A stretch of 64,000 bases of DNA. It comes from Cichorium intybus. Lineage: Eukaryota > Streptophyta > Magnoliopsida > Asterales > Asteraceae. Positions 1 to 11,035 of this stretch are shown here, piece by piece. The stretch covers positions 117,638,298-117,702,297 of the forward strand of contig CM042012.1 in the NCBI GenBank assembly GCA_023525715.1, given 5' to 3'. Every line of letters starts with the position of its first letter. Position 1 is the stretch's first letter. Both the position numbers and the translations under genes were made by a program. The notes under the pieces were generated by a model. The model made no database searches, was not told the origin of the DNA, and saw only the letters and a program-made list of their open reading frames with translations.

Positions 1-2618
1 GACACATGGAAGATGTTGTGAATGCCTCTTAGCTCCTCAGGTAGCTCTAACCGGTAGGCTACAGCTCCCACCCTTTGTAATACCCAGAACGAGCCAATAA
101 AGCGAGGACTCAGCTTACCTTTCTTTCCAAAACGAATCAGACCCTTCCACGGGGAAACCTTAAGCATCACCATATCACCAACCTGAAACTCTATAGGTTT
201 CACTCGACGATCATCATACTGCTTTTGGCGGTTTTGAGCAACCTTCAAATGTTCTCGAATTTCTCGAATTTTCTCCTCGGTTTGAGCGACAATCTCGGGT
301 CCGGCTAATGGCTTCTCACCTAACTCTGTCCAACAGGTAGGGGTACGACATGGTGCTCCATACAGTGCTTCGTACGGCGCCATCTGGATGCTGGAGTGAT
401 AACTATTATTGTATGCAAATTCCACCAAAGGTAGGTGGTCTTCCCAACTCCCACCAAAATCTATAACACAGGCACGAACCATATCCTCCAATGTCTGAAT
501 AGTCCTTTCACTCTGTCCATCAGTCTGAGGATGATAAGCAGTACTCATCAAAACTTTCGATCTAAACTGCTCTTGGAAGCTCTGCCAAAATCGAGAGATA
601 AATCGGCCATCCCGATCAGATATAATGGAGGATGGTACACCGTGCCGACGTACTACTTCGTCAATATAGATTTTGGCTAATTTTCCAACTTGATAATTCT
701 CACATATGGGTATGAACTGAGCAGATTTGGTCAGTCGATCCACAATTACCCATATGGCATCGTGTCCACGCGGCGTCCGAGGAAGTTTTGTCACAAAGTC
801 CATGGTGACCTCGTCCCACTTCTTCATCGGAATAGGTAGAGGCTGAATTTCTCCATACGGCTTTTGATGAATGGACTTCACTTGCAAGCATGTTTGGCAC
901 CGTTCCACATATCTTCCTATATCCCGCTTCATGCCCGGCCACCAGTATAACGGTTTCAGCGTCCGATACATCTTGGTGCTACCCGGGTGTATAGCATAAC
1001 GAGAACAATGCGCATCCTCGAGGAGTAACTTCCGTGCCTCACCCTGCTTTGGCACCCATACTCGACCTTTAAAGGTCTTCAATCGCTGAGAATTTTCCTC
1101 GAGTTGGTTAATATAGCTAGCCATGCGTTCACTTTTCACATGCTCCGCCTTCCCTGCTTCCTCTTGGGCTGTTCGAATCAGCTCAGGTAGCCGACTAACT
1201 ATGCCCATACAAGCAGACACAACCCTAATGGGTCTCTCTTTTCGACTGAGAGCGTCTGCAACTACATTCGCCTTCCCTGGATGGTACAAAATCTCGCAGT
1301 CATAGTCTTTGAGTAAGTCCATCCATCTCTGCTGCCTCATGTTCAGCTCCTTCTGATCGAACAAATATTTGAGACTCTTATGGTCCGTATAGATCTTGAA
1401 CTTTACCCCGTATAGGTAATGTCTCCACAACTTTAATGCTAACACCACAGCAGCTAGTTCCAGATCATGTACCGGGTATCTTTTCTCAGCTTCTTTCAAT
1501 TGTCTGGATGCGTGTGCAATCACCCTGCCCCTCTGCATTAAGACACATCCCAGACCTACCCTAGAAGCGTCACTGTAAACCACAAAGTCTTCTCCACGTT
1601 GTGGTAATACAAGAACTGGGGCTTCACACAAAGCTTGCTTCAGCTTCTGAAATGCAGCTTGCTGTTCTTCAGTCCATTCAAACTTCTCGCCCTTCTTAGT
1701 TAATTTGGTCAAAGGAGCTGCAATAGAAGAGAAGTTCTCTACAAATCTCCTGTAATATCCAGCTAGCCCAAGAAAACTGCGTATTTCTGATGGATTCCGC
1801 GGCGGCTCCCACTTCATTACAGACTCGATCTTTGCAGGATCAACTTTAACACCTTCGCTGCTAATAACATGCCCCAGAAAATGAACTTCACGAAGCCAAA
1901 ATTCACACTTTGAGAACTTGGCATACAGCTTCTCTCAACGGAGTAACTCCAAAACTTGACGCAGATGCGTCTCGTGCTCTTCCTGACTCCGGGAATAGAT
2001 CAGTATATCATCAATGAACACGATAACAGAGATATCAAGGAATGGACGACACACTCTGTTCATCAAGTCCATGAAAGCTGCAGGGGCATTAGTTAACCCA
2101 AACGGCATCACCAGGAATTCATAATGTCTGTAACGGGTATGGAAAGCAGTCTTCGGGATATCCGACTCCCGAATCTTCAGCTGATGATATCCCGATCTCA
2201 GATCAATCTTAGAGAAATAGGATGCTCCTTGAAGTTGATAGAATAAATCATCGATCCTGGGCAAGGGATATTTATTCTTTATGGTGATCTTGTTCAATTC
2301 TCTATAGTCTATGCACATTCGCATAGACCCGTCTTTCTTCTTCACGAACAGAATAGGTGCTCCCCAGGGTGAAGTACTTGGTCGAATGAACCCCCGATCG
2401 AGTAATTCCTGCAACTGCTTCTTTAACTCTGCCATCTCTGACGGTGCTAATCGATAAGGAGCACGAGCAATAGGAGCTGCTCGTGGAACCAAATCTACGG
2501 TAAAATCTATCTGCCGATCCGGAGGTAGTCCTGGGAGCTCGTCGGGAAAAACATCAAAACATTCCTTCACAATTGTGACATCTTCAACGGATCGTTTGAT
2601 GGGCTCTGTCGAGACCAC
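1..2618 (-). pseudogene. Ty3 pol: reverse transcriptase, RNase H and integrase (one nonsense codon)
   Basis: Continuation of the gag-pol frame from 9171-10891 after the inserted element. RT shows the fingers region ([12 protein letters not shown]), [11 protein letters not shown] and the catalytic FIDDILIYS box. RNase H follows, with VYSDAS and [11 protein letters not shown]. Integrase has an HHCC-type zinc finger ending CQTC, then the DDE core with [15 protein letters not shown] and the [13 protein letters not shown] glutamate. I checked the frame codon by codon from 1934 to position 3: it stays open. The only break is TGA at 1935-1937, just after the RT core, where the family has Arg (CGA to TGA fits one C-to-T change). 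The frame runs off the left edge before the chromodomain. Confidence 0.93.
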
Positions 2619-3729
2619 TGACACGCGCAGAGGTCTTCGTGCAGTCAAAAATAAGAGAAAAACCTAACACAGACTAGTATAGCGGTAGTCAGGGTCGATC
2701 CACAGGAGCTTCGTGGTTAGACTAGATGAGAGATTACCAACTAGTAGTGTCACAGCTACAGTCGGAGGATCTAGTTTCTACCTTCCTAATCACTAGCAAA
2801 CAAAAGCAATGATCTAACACACTCAAGCCAAGCTAAGCTAAGCTCAAATGACCTAGTCACTTTCTGAAATCAGAAGTACATCTCTGAATCAGAAGCAATC
2901 AAAGGCATCCAAACTAGCAAAACCAAGCAAAGCATAAACTAGCCACTAACTAAAGTTCTACTGAACAGTTACTAGCCAAGGTTTAATGCCTACAACTAAC
3001 CTAATTAGTTACTGATTTCAGCAAAGGAAAACAGTCCCAATATGGTCAAAACAATATCCAAACATAAATCAAACATCCAAAACCAAACACAAGCATAAAA
3101 ACACCGAAAAGTTAAGATTAAATGTAACCAAATGCTTCTCATTCACCAAATCCGAATCCAAACATAAAAACAGTAACCAAATGATCCAAAAACAGAAGCC
3201 AAAGCTTAATATCAATAGTTGTCACACCCAAAGATACAAAACCAAGCTTAAATCCAACTATTTAATTACAAATAAAATATAAAACTAACCAATACCAAAT
3301 GAGAGTCTTCTGGAATGAAATCTTGGAGTCAAAGAGCTTCAAGGTCGATTTTACACCCGGTCTTTGCTAGGGTTTTCGGCTGGAAATGCATCTATTTATA
3401 CTTGCAAATTTCCCGCAGCCGCGCCGCGCAGAAGTGAAATCCGCGGCGCACGTACTTATCAGATCCCGTTTCTTCGGTATTTGAATGTGTTCCACCGCCT
3501 TAAGCCCGCGTCTCGCAGATGATGTATCCGCGGCGCGCGTACGAGTTTCCTTGATTTTTTATTCTTTTCAAACTTCTTCCTTTTGCACGCCTTTAGTCCC
3601 TGTTTCCATTCTTTTCTTCCAAACAAGTCCTGGCACGAAATGTGAGAATACCCAGACATATTTGATATAATTTTATCAAGAACAGGGCTCAACAACGCCT
3701 AAAATACTTAATATCACTAGGTGTTGTCA
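2619..3729 (-). repeat. 3' LTR of the nested element
   Basis: This 1111-bp LTR is almost identical to 8059-9170. It contains the same TATA box complement (about 3391-3400) and a CpG-dense stretch at 3417-3540 rich in CGCG cores. The left boundary is set by ACCAC (2614-2618). The right boundary meets a G-rich polypurine-like tract read on the minus strand. Confidence 0.92.
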
Positions 3730-3748
3730 AACACCCCACACTTGTGCC
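3730..3748 (-). promoter_or_regulatory. Polypurine-tract-like sequence
   Basis: On the minus strand the bases abutting the 3' LTR read AGTGTGGGGTGTT. This is the expected place for the plus-strand priming tract. It is purine-rich but not purely purine, so the exact tract is uncertain. Confidence 0.55.
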
Positions 3749-4632
3749 TTGCTTGTCCCCAAGCAAGAGAGTTTTTAACAAATTATAATGAAGAATCAAA
3801 CAATTTTTGACTGTGTTCAGTTTCAAAGTTTATTGCTCTTTGAGTTAGAGTGGAATAGTTCGTGAAAACATAATTGAATTGTTCTTTGGAATTCATGGCT
3901 TTCTAGAGAACCCTTGATTACAAATTTTCTGTCCACAATGAAGTGTACTTACTCATTCAGATTCTAAAGGCCATTAAAGAATTGTCCATGACTTTCGATG
4001 TTGTCCGTGTAACGAGCTTTCAGAAATACCATCCCAGACCAGACGATCTTAGGTGGTAAGGTGCATAAGGCCCACCCATTTTAGACCTACCGGCTCGAAC
4101 AACAAAGGCCACAGATTGACTTTTCCTTCCTAAACTCCAATCCTAAAACAGCTCAATCTTCTAAACTCGTAAAAACTCAACTTATTTGACTAACTAATAG
4201 CATGATCACAAATAGACAGTATTTCTTGAAAAATACTAATGCTATCACAATCACAAACCATTCATTTCAAAATTGCAATTTATTAAAAATTTTGAAAAAT
4301 ATTGCTAAAAATTGAAAAATTGATCATTTCTGCAAAAATTTCAAAAAAAAACCGTCCACACCCCACACTTAAAGCCGTACAACGTCCCCGTTGTACAAAA
4401 TTATTTCAAAACAAGGGAGAAAGAGTTACCCCTTTTGGATGATAGACTGCTTGGTGCTCAATATCACAGGTATAATTGCGTACAGATGGATCCTCGATTT
4501 CGTATTTTGGAGTTGTAGCGCTACAGTGAACACGCCGGTGGTCGAGACAAGTGGAGGGGGCACGGTGACCCCACACTTGTCTGAGACAACTCCTTCTCAA
4601 ATTGGTATATCATGCATAACCCAACAGACAAA
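3749..4632. other. 3' non-coding interior of the nested element
   Basis: AT-rich sequence between the Athila-type ORF and the 3' LTR. I see no reading frame or domain in it. A second CCCCACACTT tract (about 4361-4371) repeats the sequence at the LTR junction, so it may be a duplicated priming tract. Confidence 0.5.
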
Positions 4633-5931
4633 TTAAAAGCAAATAACAAATAAAATATGAACAAAATATACAGATAGAGGTGTCATAAATTTGTACATAT
4701 ATCCCAAAAAATATAAAAAGAAAAGAAAAGAAAAAGTACAGCAATCACTACCAGGTGGCCTGGAGGGTCCGGCCTTATGATCATGGGCCCTGGCTGGGAA
4801 TGGTCGGGGGTGTCGGCCCTGCTGTGTAGCCAAATCCAAAAGTACCTCCCCGATCCATGCCAACTGATCCTCAATCATGGCAACCCTGGCTGCCAGCTCC
4901 TCCTGCTGTGGCTCTGTCGGGGCTGCGGGCTCTGGCCTCCGGCGTCTCCTGCCAGGCTGGGAGTACGCGGGCTGAGGTGCCTGAGGAGGCTCGGTCGGTG
5001 CCCGGATGAACTGCCCCGGGCGCTGCTGCTCAATGAGCCGCATCCTCTCCAAAGTGCGTGCTGTAGTGCGCGATGGAGGCAGAGCGGTCAAGGAGGCAAC
5101 CACGGGGGCAGTGAGAATACCATATGAGCGGGCCAGGCGGGTGATGAAATACCCCCTGGCTAATGGACTGCTGGTGGAAGCGTCGGTCGAGTGGGTGGAG
5201 AGAGCAACCGCGAGGGCGAATGGGAGATGGAGCAATCGGGACGGGTCGAGGAGAGCCCATAGAAATGTCATGTCGTCCCCAGACACCTTCTCGCCTCCCT
5301 CCCGCTGCATGATGGAGGTGGAGACGATACGATGCATGAGGCGGTGAAGTGGATCGCGTAGGTGGCTCTCCTTCGAGGTCCCTGCCTCGTACATGACGTT
5401 GGACAATGGTGTCCAAATCTCCATGTTGGGAGCCCGCTCCGGCTGCCCCTGAATGCACGCACCAAAGAACTGCGTGAAGTAGCGGTGCTGAAGATCCGCT
5501 GGAGTGTAGATGCCTGTGCGCCTCCCGAACTCCCTGAGGTTGCACTCCCTCTGTGCACCTCCCAAGCGAAAGCGGATGAGCCTGGATCGTGGATCCGACA
5601 CCCTGGGAGCGAAATGGATAGTAGACAGGAACTCCAGGAGAAGCTCCGTATAGACCACATCCTCGTCAGTGGCCATGATCCGGTCCCATCCACGGCAAGT
5701 AAATGATGCCTCCTCATGGGTCCAGGTGCGATGCAAGAATGGCTCGATCGCACCCCAGAGCCCTGCGTCCCTCAAAATGTCTCTGTCAATAACCGTCGCC
5801 TCGAGAACCCGATGACCCCTCAATGCGTCCCTCCGTGAAGTATACTCTGCAGTACTGGCCAGTCCCTCGGGGAACTGTAGGAAAGCGTGCTCCAATCTGA
5901 ACATCATCTGTAAAAAGACACGTAGCCACAA
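4633..5931 (-). CDS. Athila-type retrotransposon ORF (env-position protein)
   Basis: 432 residues. The first two thirds resemble the ORF typical of Athila-group elements: a segment with LLLEFLSTIHF, then RLIRFRLGGAQRE and REFGRRTGIYTPADL, a pattern I associate with the ATHILA ORF-1 family. A Pro/Arg-rich linker follows (about residues 310-345), then a short helical region. The last 30 or so residues are strongly hydrophobic (FLFFLYFLGY... FVHILFVICF) and could span a membrane, as in env-like proteins. The start is uncertain: ATGATG at 5906-5911 lies directly after TTTTTACAG, a good splice acceptor, so the protein may begin at residue 9 on a spliced transcript. No interrupting codon is present. 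Function is unknown. Confidence 0.72.
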   Translation of the reverse strand: MWLRVFLQMMFRLEHAFLQFPEGLASTAEYTSRRDALRGHRVLEATVIDRDILRDAGLWGAIEPFLHRTWTHEEASFTCRGWDRIMATDEDVVYTELLLEFLSTIHFAPRVSDPRSRLIRFRLGGAQRECNLREFGRRTGIYTPADLQHRYFTQFFGACIQGQPERAPNMEIWTPLSNVMYEAGTSKESHLRDPLHRLMHRIVSTSIMQREGGEKVSGDDMTFLWALLDPSRLLHLPFALAVALSTHSTDASTSSPLARGYFITRLARSYGILTAPVVASLTALPPSRTTARTLERMRLIEQQRPGQFIRAPTEPPQAPQPAYSQPGRRRRRPEPAAPTEPQQEELAARVAMIEDQLAWIGEVLLDLATQQGRHPRPFPARAHDHKAGPSRPPGSDCCTFSFLFFLYFLGYMYKFMTPLSVYFVHILFVICF

Positions 5932-6672
5932 AAGACAAAAAAAATTGCAAAATCAGTCCTTATCTTCCCAGCCGCACCGTGGCGCGGCCCAAGAGCAAGG
6001 GCGCGGCGCGACGTGCGGCTGTTTCCAAACCCCGATCCAAATTCTCATTTTAACCTGCTAAAACTCAATTTAATCACACCACAAAGTAGCCTAGGTGCCG
6101 ACTAACTCTTCTAGGGTCTCCATTTGGCAAAACAAACACCCTATGAGTTAGCATTAGCAATTCTAAGTTTTGAACTATTTTGGGCAAATCACTAAAATTA
6201 ACTACCTAATCGCTAGTTTTAACGAGTAATAGATAGTTAGAATAGCGTACCTTGGCAGTGGAAACAAAATGAGCAAGAAAAATTGCAAGAGAATTTCGAT
6301 AATCAGAGCTCCGAGTCGTGTGTGGGTTATGTGAGCCGCGGCTTACCTTATAAAGGAGAAAACCGACTGATCATTTACCGCGTCGAGAAATTGCGCTTTG
6401 CGCGTCGCGCGTGTCACCAAATCAACCCCTGTGCATCGGGTTGGTTTACGATCCCGCGTCGCGTAATTCAAATACCCGTGGCGCGGACTTCAAAAATTTC
6501 AAAACTTCTCAAATGACCCCACACTTATTTCAAACTACTAGTACCTGCAAAGATTGATGTATTTTCCTAATTAATTCAAAGAAATATATATCTTAACTTA
6601 TGACACGATGAGTTGCCTCCCAACAAACGCTAAGTTTAACGTGTTCAGCCAGACGTGCTATTCTTACTACAG
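5932..6672. other. Spacer between the two ORFs, with CGCG-rich patches
   Basis: No convincing coding sequence. Two GC-rich patches (about 5970-6030 and 6375-6490) carry repeated CGCG cores such as GCGCGGCGCG and CGCGTCGCGCG, echoing the patch in the LTRs. On the minus strand the end next to the Athila-type ORF looks like an intron 3' end (pyrimidine-rich, TTTTTACAG). Confidence 0.55.
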
Positions 6673-7940
6673 CTACGGTGGATCGTATGCCTTCTTCCTT
6701 CGCTGATTTTCAGTCACCACCGTCCCTTTGTTGATCCACTGCTCCGCAAACTTTCCTGGATCGAATGGCTTGTCGGTTCTCCTGCTGCTGCCCGGTTGTT
6801 GCTTTCTAGTTAACTCCCGTAAATGCTTGGAGGTAGTTTTGAACCTCCAAGCTCGGTCCTTCCTTCTGCATCTCTTCAAGGTCAAAGGCTTGACATGAAG
6901 CACGCCCAGTGCCTCTTCCCGTAGTTGTTTCATACCTCGTTTGCTAGTGTCTCGCATGCTATTTTCAGGTTGCAATTTTGGCTTGCAGTACCAATAAAAT
7001 TTTTCTAATCGAATGGAATCGGAAGGCAGCATATCAGGATGCTTCCATATATCCTCATCGATGGTATTGATCACATCTAATTTTCCATTCATGAATGGAT
7101 CATGAGTGGTGATAAAATCATGTTTATTATTTTCAAATATTAATTCGTCAGCATCAACTTCTTGGTCATCGTCCAACAGGTGGATCGGAACCAAGAGTGA
7201 GTGACTTATTTGATCTGATGGTGGTACAAAATCACCCATCATCAGATCCTTACTTTCAAATTTCTCAAAATTTTCAAAAATTAAAGGGTCGGGGGTAATA
7301 TTGTCATCTACACCCCCTTCCTCAAAAACATCAACAATTTCGGGGATCGTTGGGCTGGGGTCTGTACTGTCACTTACAGCCTCCTCCACAGCATCCTCAT
7401 CAATCAAATCGTCTGGTGATGGTATGGATTCACTCATCACCAGCTCGATATTATCAACATTTTCAAAAATATCAAAAACATGAAAAGCTGTTGAGTCAGA
7501 GGTAGCATTGTCACCTACAAACTCTTCCTCAACAACATTTTCGACCCTCTCAGTGGTCTCTTGACTTTCCCACGGTGTATGGCCTTCCATCACATATTTA
7601 GGTGATGCAAGTTCACACACATTATTATTGGTAAAATCACTCGCCTCCGGTTCTGGCGAAGGTGGTTGGGCGAAGGTGGTGAACATTTCCAACTTTCCTC
7701 TAACCTATCTAAAGAAGCTTGCACTTTTTCAAGAGCTTCAGCCTGGTCCTTCTGCTCGTGGTAGTTGTTATACATGAATACCCAAATTTAGGCCCAAGTT
7801 GCAGAATTCTCAGGCTGAGATGACTCCTCGGTCCGCCATCCATTGTCATCAAATGATCCATTATAACAATCATCCTCGTAATAGGTGTCGGCCGGATTTT
7901 CATAATAATCATACTGATCCGGGTACATGTAATCACCCAT
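6673..7940 (-). pseudogene. Acidic gag-region-like ORF of the nested element, frame-broken
   Basis: The minus strand opens with ATG at 7940 and a 50-residue acidic, Tyr/Asp-rich peptide (MGDYMYPDQYDYYENP...) ending at TAA 7788-7790. A second frame follows, with a short charged helix (KDQAEALEKVQASLDRLEES). A one-base frame change near 7690 then leads into a 339-residue frame (7692-6673). That part is very rich in Asp/Glu/Ser/Thr to about residue 200 and ends in a basic stretch (LREALGV..., KRCRRKDRAW). The three pieces lie where gag would sit. I see no zinc knuckle or protease. I cannot assign a function; gag remnant or element-specific protein are both possible. Confidence 0.55.
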
Positions 7941-8035
7941 TATAAGGATGTACGCATACCAAAAATTAGCAAAACTAAAATCAACATCAAAATCAGAAAC
8001 TAAATCCTACAAATCACATAATCTAAGCGCACAGC

Positions 8036-8053
8036 TCCCCGGCAACGGCGCCA
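8036..8053 (-). promoter_or_regulatory. Primer binding site, tRNA-Asp
   Basis: The plus strand reads TCCCCGGCAACGGCGCCA, identical as I recall it to the last 18 nt of plant tRNA-Asp(GTC) including CCA. It lies 5 nt inside the 5' LTR. A tRNA-Asp primer is typical of Athila-related elements, agreeing with the ORF at 4633-5931. Confidence 0.9.
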
Positions 8054-8058
8054 AAATT

Positions 8059-9170
8059 TGACACGCGCAGAGGTCGTCGTGCGGTCAAAAATAAGAGAAA
8101 AACCTAACACACACTAGTATAGCGGTAGTCAGGGTCGATCCACAGGAGCTTCGTGGTTAGACTAGATGAGAGATTACCAACTAGTAGTGTCACAGCTACA
8201 GTCGGAGGATCTAGTTTCTACCTTCCTAATCACTAGCAAACAAAAGCAAAGATCTAACACACTCAAGCCAAGCTAAGCTAAGCTCAAATGACCTAGTCAC
8301 TTTCTGAAATCAGAAGTACATCTCTGAATCAGAAGCAATCAAAGGCATCCAAACTAGCAAAACCAAGCAAAGCATAAACTAGCCACTAACTAAAGTTCTA
8401 CCGAACAGTTACTAGCCAAGGTTTAATGCCTACAACTAACCTAATTAGTTACTGATTTCAGCAAAGGAAAACAGTCCCAATATGGTCAAAACAATATCCA
8501 AACATAAATCAAACATCCAAAACCAAACACAAGCATAAAAACACCGAAAAGCTAAGATTAAATGTAACCAAATGCTTCTCATTCACCAAATCCGAATCCA
8601 AACATAAAAACAGTAACCAAATGATCCAAAAACAGAAGCCAAAGCTTAATATCAATGGTTGTCACACCCAAAGATACAAAACCAAGCTTAAATCCAACTA
8701 TTTAATTACAAATAAAATCTAACACTAACCAATACCAAATGAGAGTCTTCTGGAATGAAATCTTGGAGTCAAAGAGCTTCAAGGTCGATTTTACACCCGG
8801 TCTTTGCTAGGGTTTTCGGCTGGAAATGCATCTATTTATACTTGCAAATTTCCCGCAGCCGCGCCGCGCAGAAGTGAAATCCGCGGCGCACGTACTTATC
8901 AGATCCCGTTTCTTCGGTATTTGAATGTGTTCCACCGCCTTAAGCCCGCGTCGCGCAGATGATGTATCCGCGGCGCACGTACGAGTTTCCTTGATTTTTT
9001 ATTCTTTTTCAAACTTCTTCCTTTTGCACGCCTTTAGTCCCTGTTTCCATTCTTTTCTTCCAAACAAGTCCTGTCACGAAAAGTGAGAATACCCAGACAT
9101 ATTTGATATAATTTTATCAAGAACAGGGCTCAACAACGCCTAAAATACTTAATATCACTAGGCGTTGTCA
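8059..9170 (-). repeat. 5' LTR of the nested element
   Basis: 1112 bp, direct copy of 2619-3729, ending GTTGTCA followed by the ACCAC target duplication (9171-9175). It would carry the element's promoter. Confidence 0.92.
8831..8840 (-). promoter_or_regulatory. LTR TATA box
   Basis: TATAAATAGA on the minus strand, about 330 nt into the 5' LTR and followed by a leader-like sequence. This is a plausible U3/R promoter; the start site is inferred, not seen. Confidence 0.55.
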
Positions 9171-10891
9171 ACCACACATGCCATATAAAGTACTCCCTCT
9201 TTGCTGTTATGACGTCGTGCCTTGGCAAAAGAAATGACGGGTATCCTCGTACGTGGCCGCTCACCCTGAATTATTACTTGCGACCCGTCTGGTGCTAGAA
9301 CTACAATTCTTTTTCTTTTACAATCGACTTGAGCATCATTGGATGCTAACCAGTCCATTCCTACAATAACTTCAAATTCTCTGGTGGTGATCGGCTTCAG
9401 ATCAATAGGGAAAATGGTCCCGTTGATCTCAAGCTGACACCCTTGCATCTGTTCAGAGACATACACATGTCTACCACCTGCCACTGCCACCTCCAATTCT
9501 TCGTCCAACGGGGTTAAGGGTATCGAAATTTGGGGCATGAATGATGTGGATATAAAGGAGTCGGTGGTTCCGGGATCAAAGAATACATATGTAGGGATCG
9601 AATTTAATTTAAAAATACCTGTAATGACATCGGTCTTTTCCCGGGCCTCCTCAACTGTCATCTGGAATGCTCGGGAGACTACTGGTCCGCCTCGGTCTCC
9701 TCTCTCTCTACCCTGCTCCTCCCGCGGCCTATCTCAGGATCCTCCTGTCTTCAGTTGTGGACAATCTTCTCGAAGGTGATCTTTAGCTCCACACTGGAAA
9801 CATATTCGGTTTTTCTGGTTGCAATCTCGAGCATAGTGTCCTGTCTTCCCACACTTAAAACAATACAATGGTGAGGGACTAGTAGGGCAATCTCCCATAT
9901 GCTTCTTCCGGCATTTGTCGCACCATTTGCCTTCATCCTTCCGTGTCTGACCCCGCGACCCAGATTCTGATTGTTGGGACTTCTTCTGAGAAGTCCACGG
10001 GCATTCCTCAGCCTTCCTTTTTGCCTCTGCTGCCTTTCTTTCATTCTGTTGGCGCTGCAGCTCCGCCTCACGCTCCACCGCTCGATCAACCACTTGCCGA
10101 AAGGTAGTCAGCTTGAGTGGCTGTACAACCTCTCGGATTCGAGTTTTCAATCCCCACACGTATTTATCAATTTTTCTTCTTTCAGTATCAACCTGATGAT
10201 CACAGAATCTTGCTTTCTCCATGAAATCCATAGTATACTCTTGTATAGACCGGGACCCTTGTTCTAGATGTAAGAACTCGTCCTCCAGCCTCTTCACCGC
10301 AACCTCAGAACATTATTCCTCAGTGAATTTTGCTTTAAATTGCTCCCATGTCAACATTTCAGCCAAACCGGAACCCAAGGCTCTACTAAAAACTTGCCAC
10401 CAATATTGGGCATTCCCAGTGAAACGGTTGGTGGCGAACTCCACCTTATCCGCCTCTTCACACTTGCTGATTCGGAAGACTTTCTCCGTGTGTATCAACC
10501 ACTCCATCGCCTGTACGGGATTATCAGCTCCCGTAAATTCCTTAGGCTTACAACCAAGGAAATTCTTATATGTACATTTGGTTTTCCCTCCTGACGTTCC
10601 CTCAACACCTTTGCCTTTATCTGCCACGTGTACTCCACTTTCGGCATGTCCCTCGTCTCCGGAAGCTCCATCATGCACATGCTTAGCAGTATCCTCCCTA
10701 TGTGTCTCTACTATAGTGGGTAATAGCTCCCGTACCACATCAGTAATGATAGCTCGTAAATCCGGCGGGTTCCTTGCTGCCTCTCCTGCCTCCCGGTACA
10801 CTGAGCCATGTGATCGTGATCTGCCTCCCCTGGAAGCTCCCTGCCTAGCACCTCCTCGGCTCTGACCACTCCTGGTGTTTGCCATCTTCAA
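9171..10891 (-). pseudogene. Ty3 gag and aspartic protease (two nonsense codons)
   Basis: One frame running into the pol segment at 1-2618. The basic N-terminus (ANTRSGQSRGGARQG) is followed by the retrotransposon gag core (ATNRFTGNAQYWWQVF, LTWEQFKAKF). Two zinc knuckles come next: CFKCGKTGHYARDC and CFQCGAKDHLREDC. The protease has FFDPGTTDSFIS, where related enzymes usually have D-S/T-G, and the later conserved IVGMDWL. Stops: TAA at 10313-10315, where relatives have Tyr, and TGA at 9734-9736 after the knuckles (CGA to TGA possible). The start is the first ATG of the frame (10891); a second lies two codons later. Confidence 0.9.
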
Positions 10892-11019
10892 AGTTCAACA
10901 GAAAGATTAGTCTCCTAATCAGATAACATAAATTATCCTTTTCCAATCCCGAATTCCACTATTTCCTAAGGTTCAAGTCTAGGTATCTACCCTATAGAAA
11001 CCTAGTTCACTTAAACCTC

Positions 11020-11032
11020 GGCTCTGATACCA
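11020..11032 (-). promoter_or_regulatory. Primer binding site, initiator tRNA-Met type
   Basis: The minus strand reads TGGTATCAGAGCC three bases inside the LTR end. This is the usual Met-tRNA primer site of plant LTR elements. Confidence 0.9.
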
Positions 11033-11035
11033 ACT

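Larger units (their letters stand above)
2619..9170 (-). mobile_element. Non-autonomous LTR retrotransposon (LARD-like) with Athila-type ORF, nested in the Ty3 element
   Basis: Two direct repeats of about 1.11 kb (2619-3729 and 8059-9170) bracket a 4.3-kb interior. Both repeats begin TGACACGCGCAG and end GTTGTCA on the plus strand. The 5-bp duplication ACCAC flanks the whole unit. Polarity is minus, because an 18-nt match to the 3' end of plant tRNA-Asp sits inside the right LTR and a G-rich tract lies inside the left LTR. The interior codes for an Athila-type ORF and an acidic gag-region-like frame but has no protease, RT or integrase. By eye the LTRs differ at about 14 sites plus one indel, so insertion is recent. 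Confidence 0.92.

Noticed and set aside
4777..5753. Frames of 113-171 codons overlapping the Athila-type ORF
   Set aside because: GC-rich shadows of the minus-strand ORF, whose frame is the one with family motifs.
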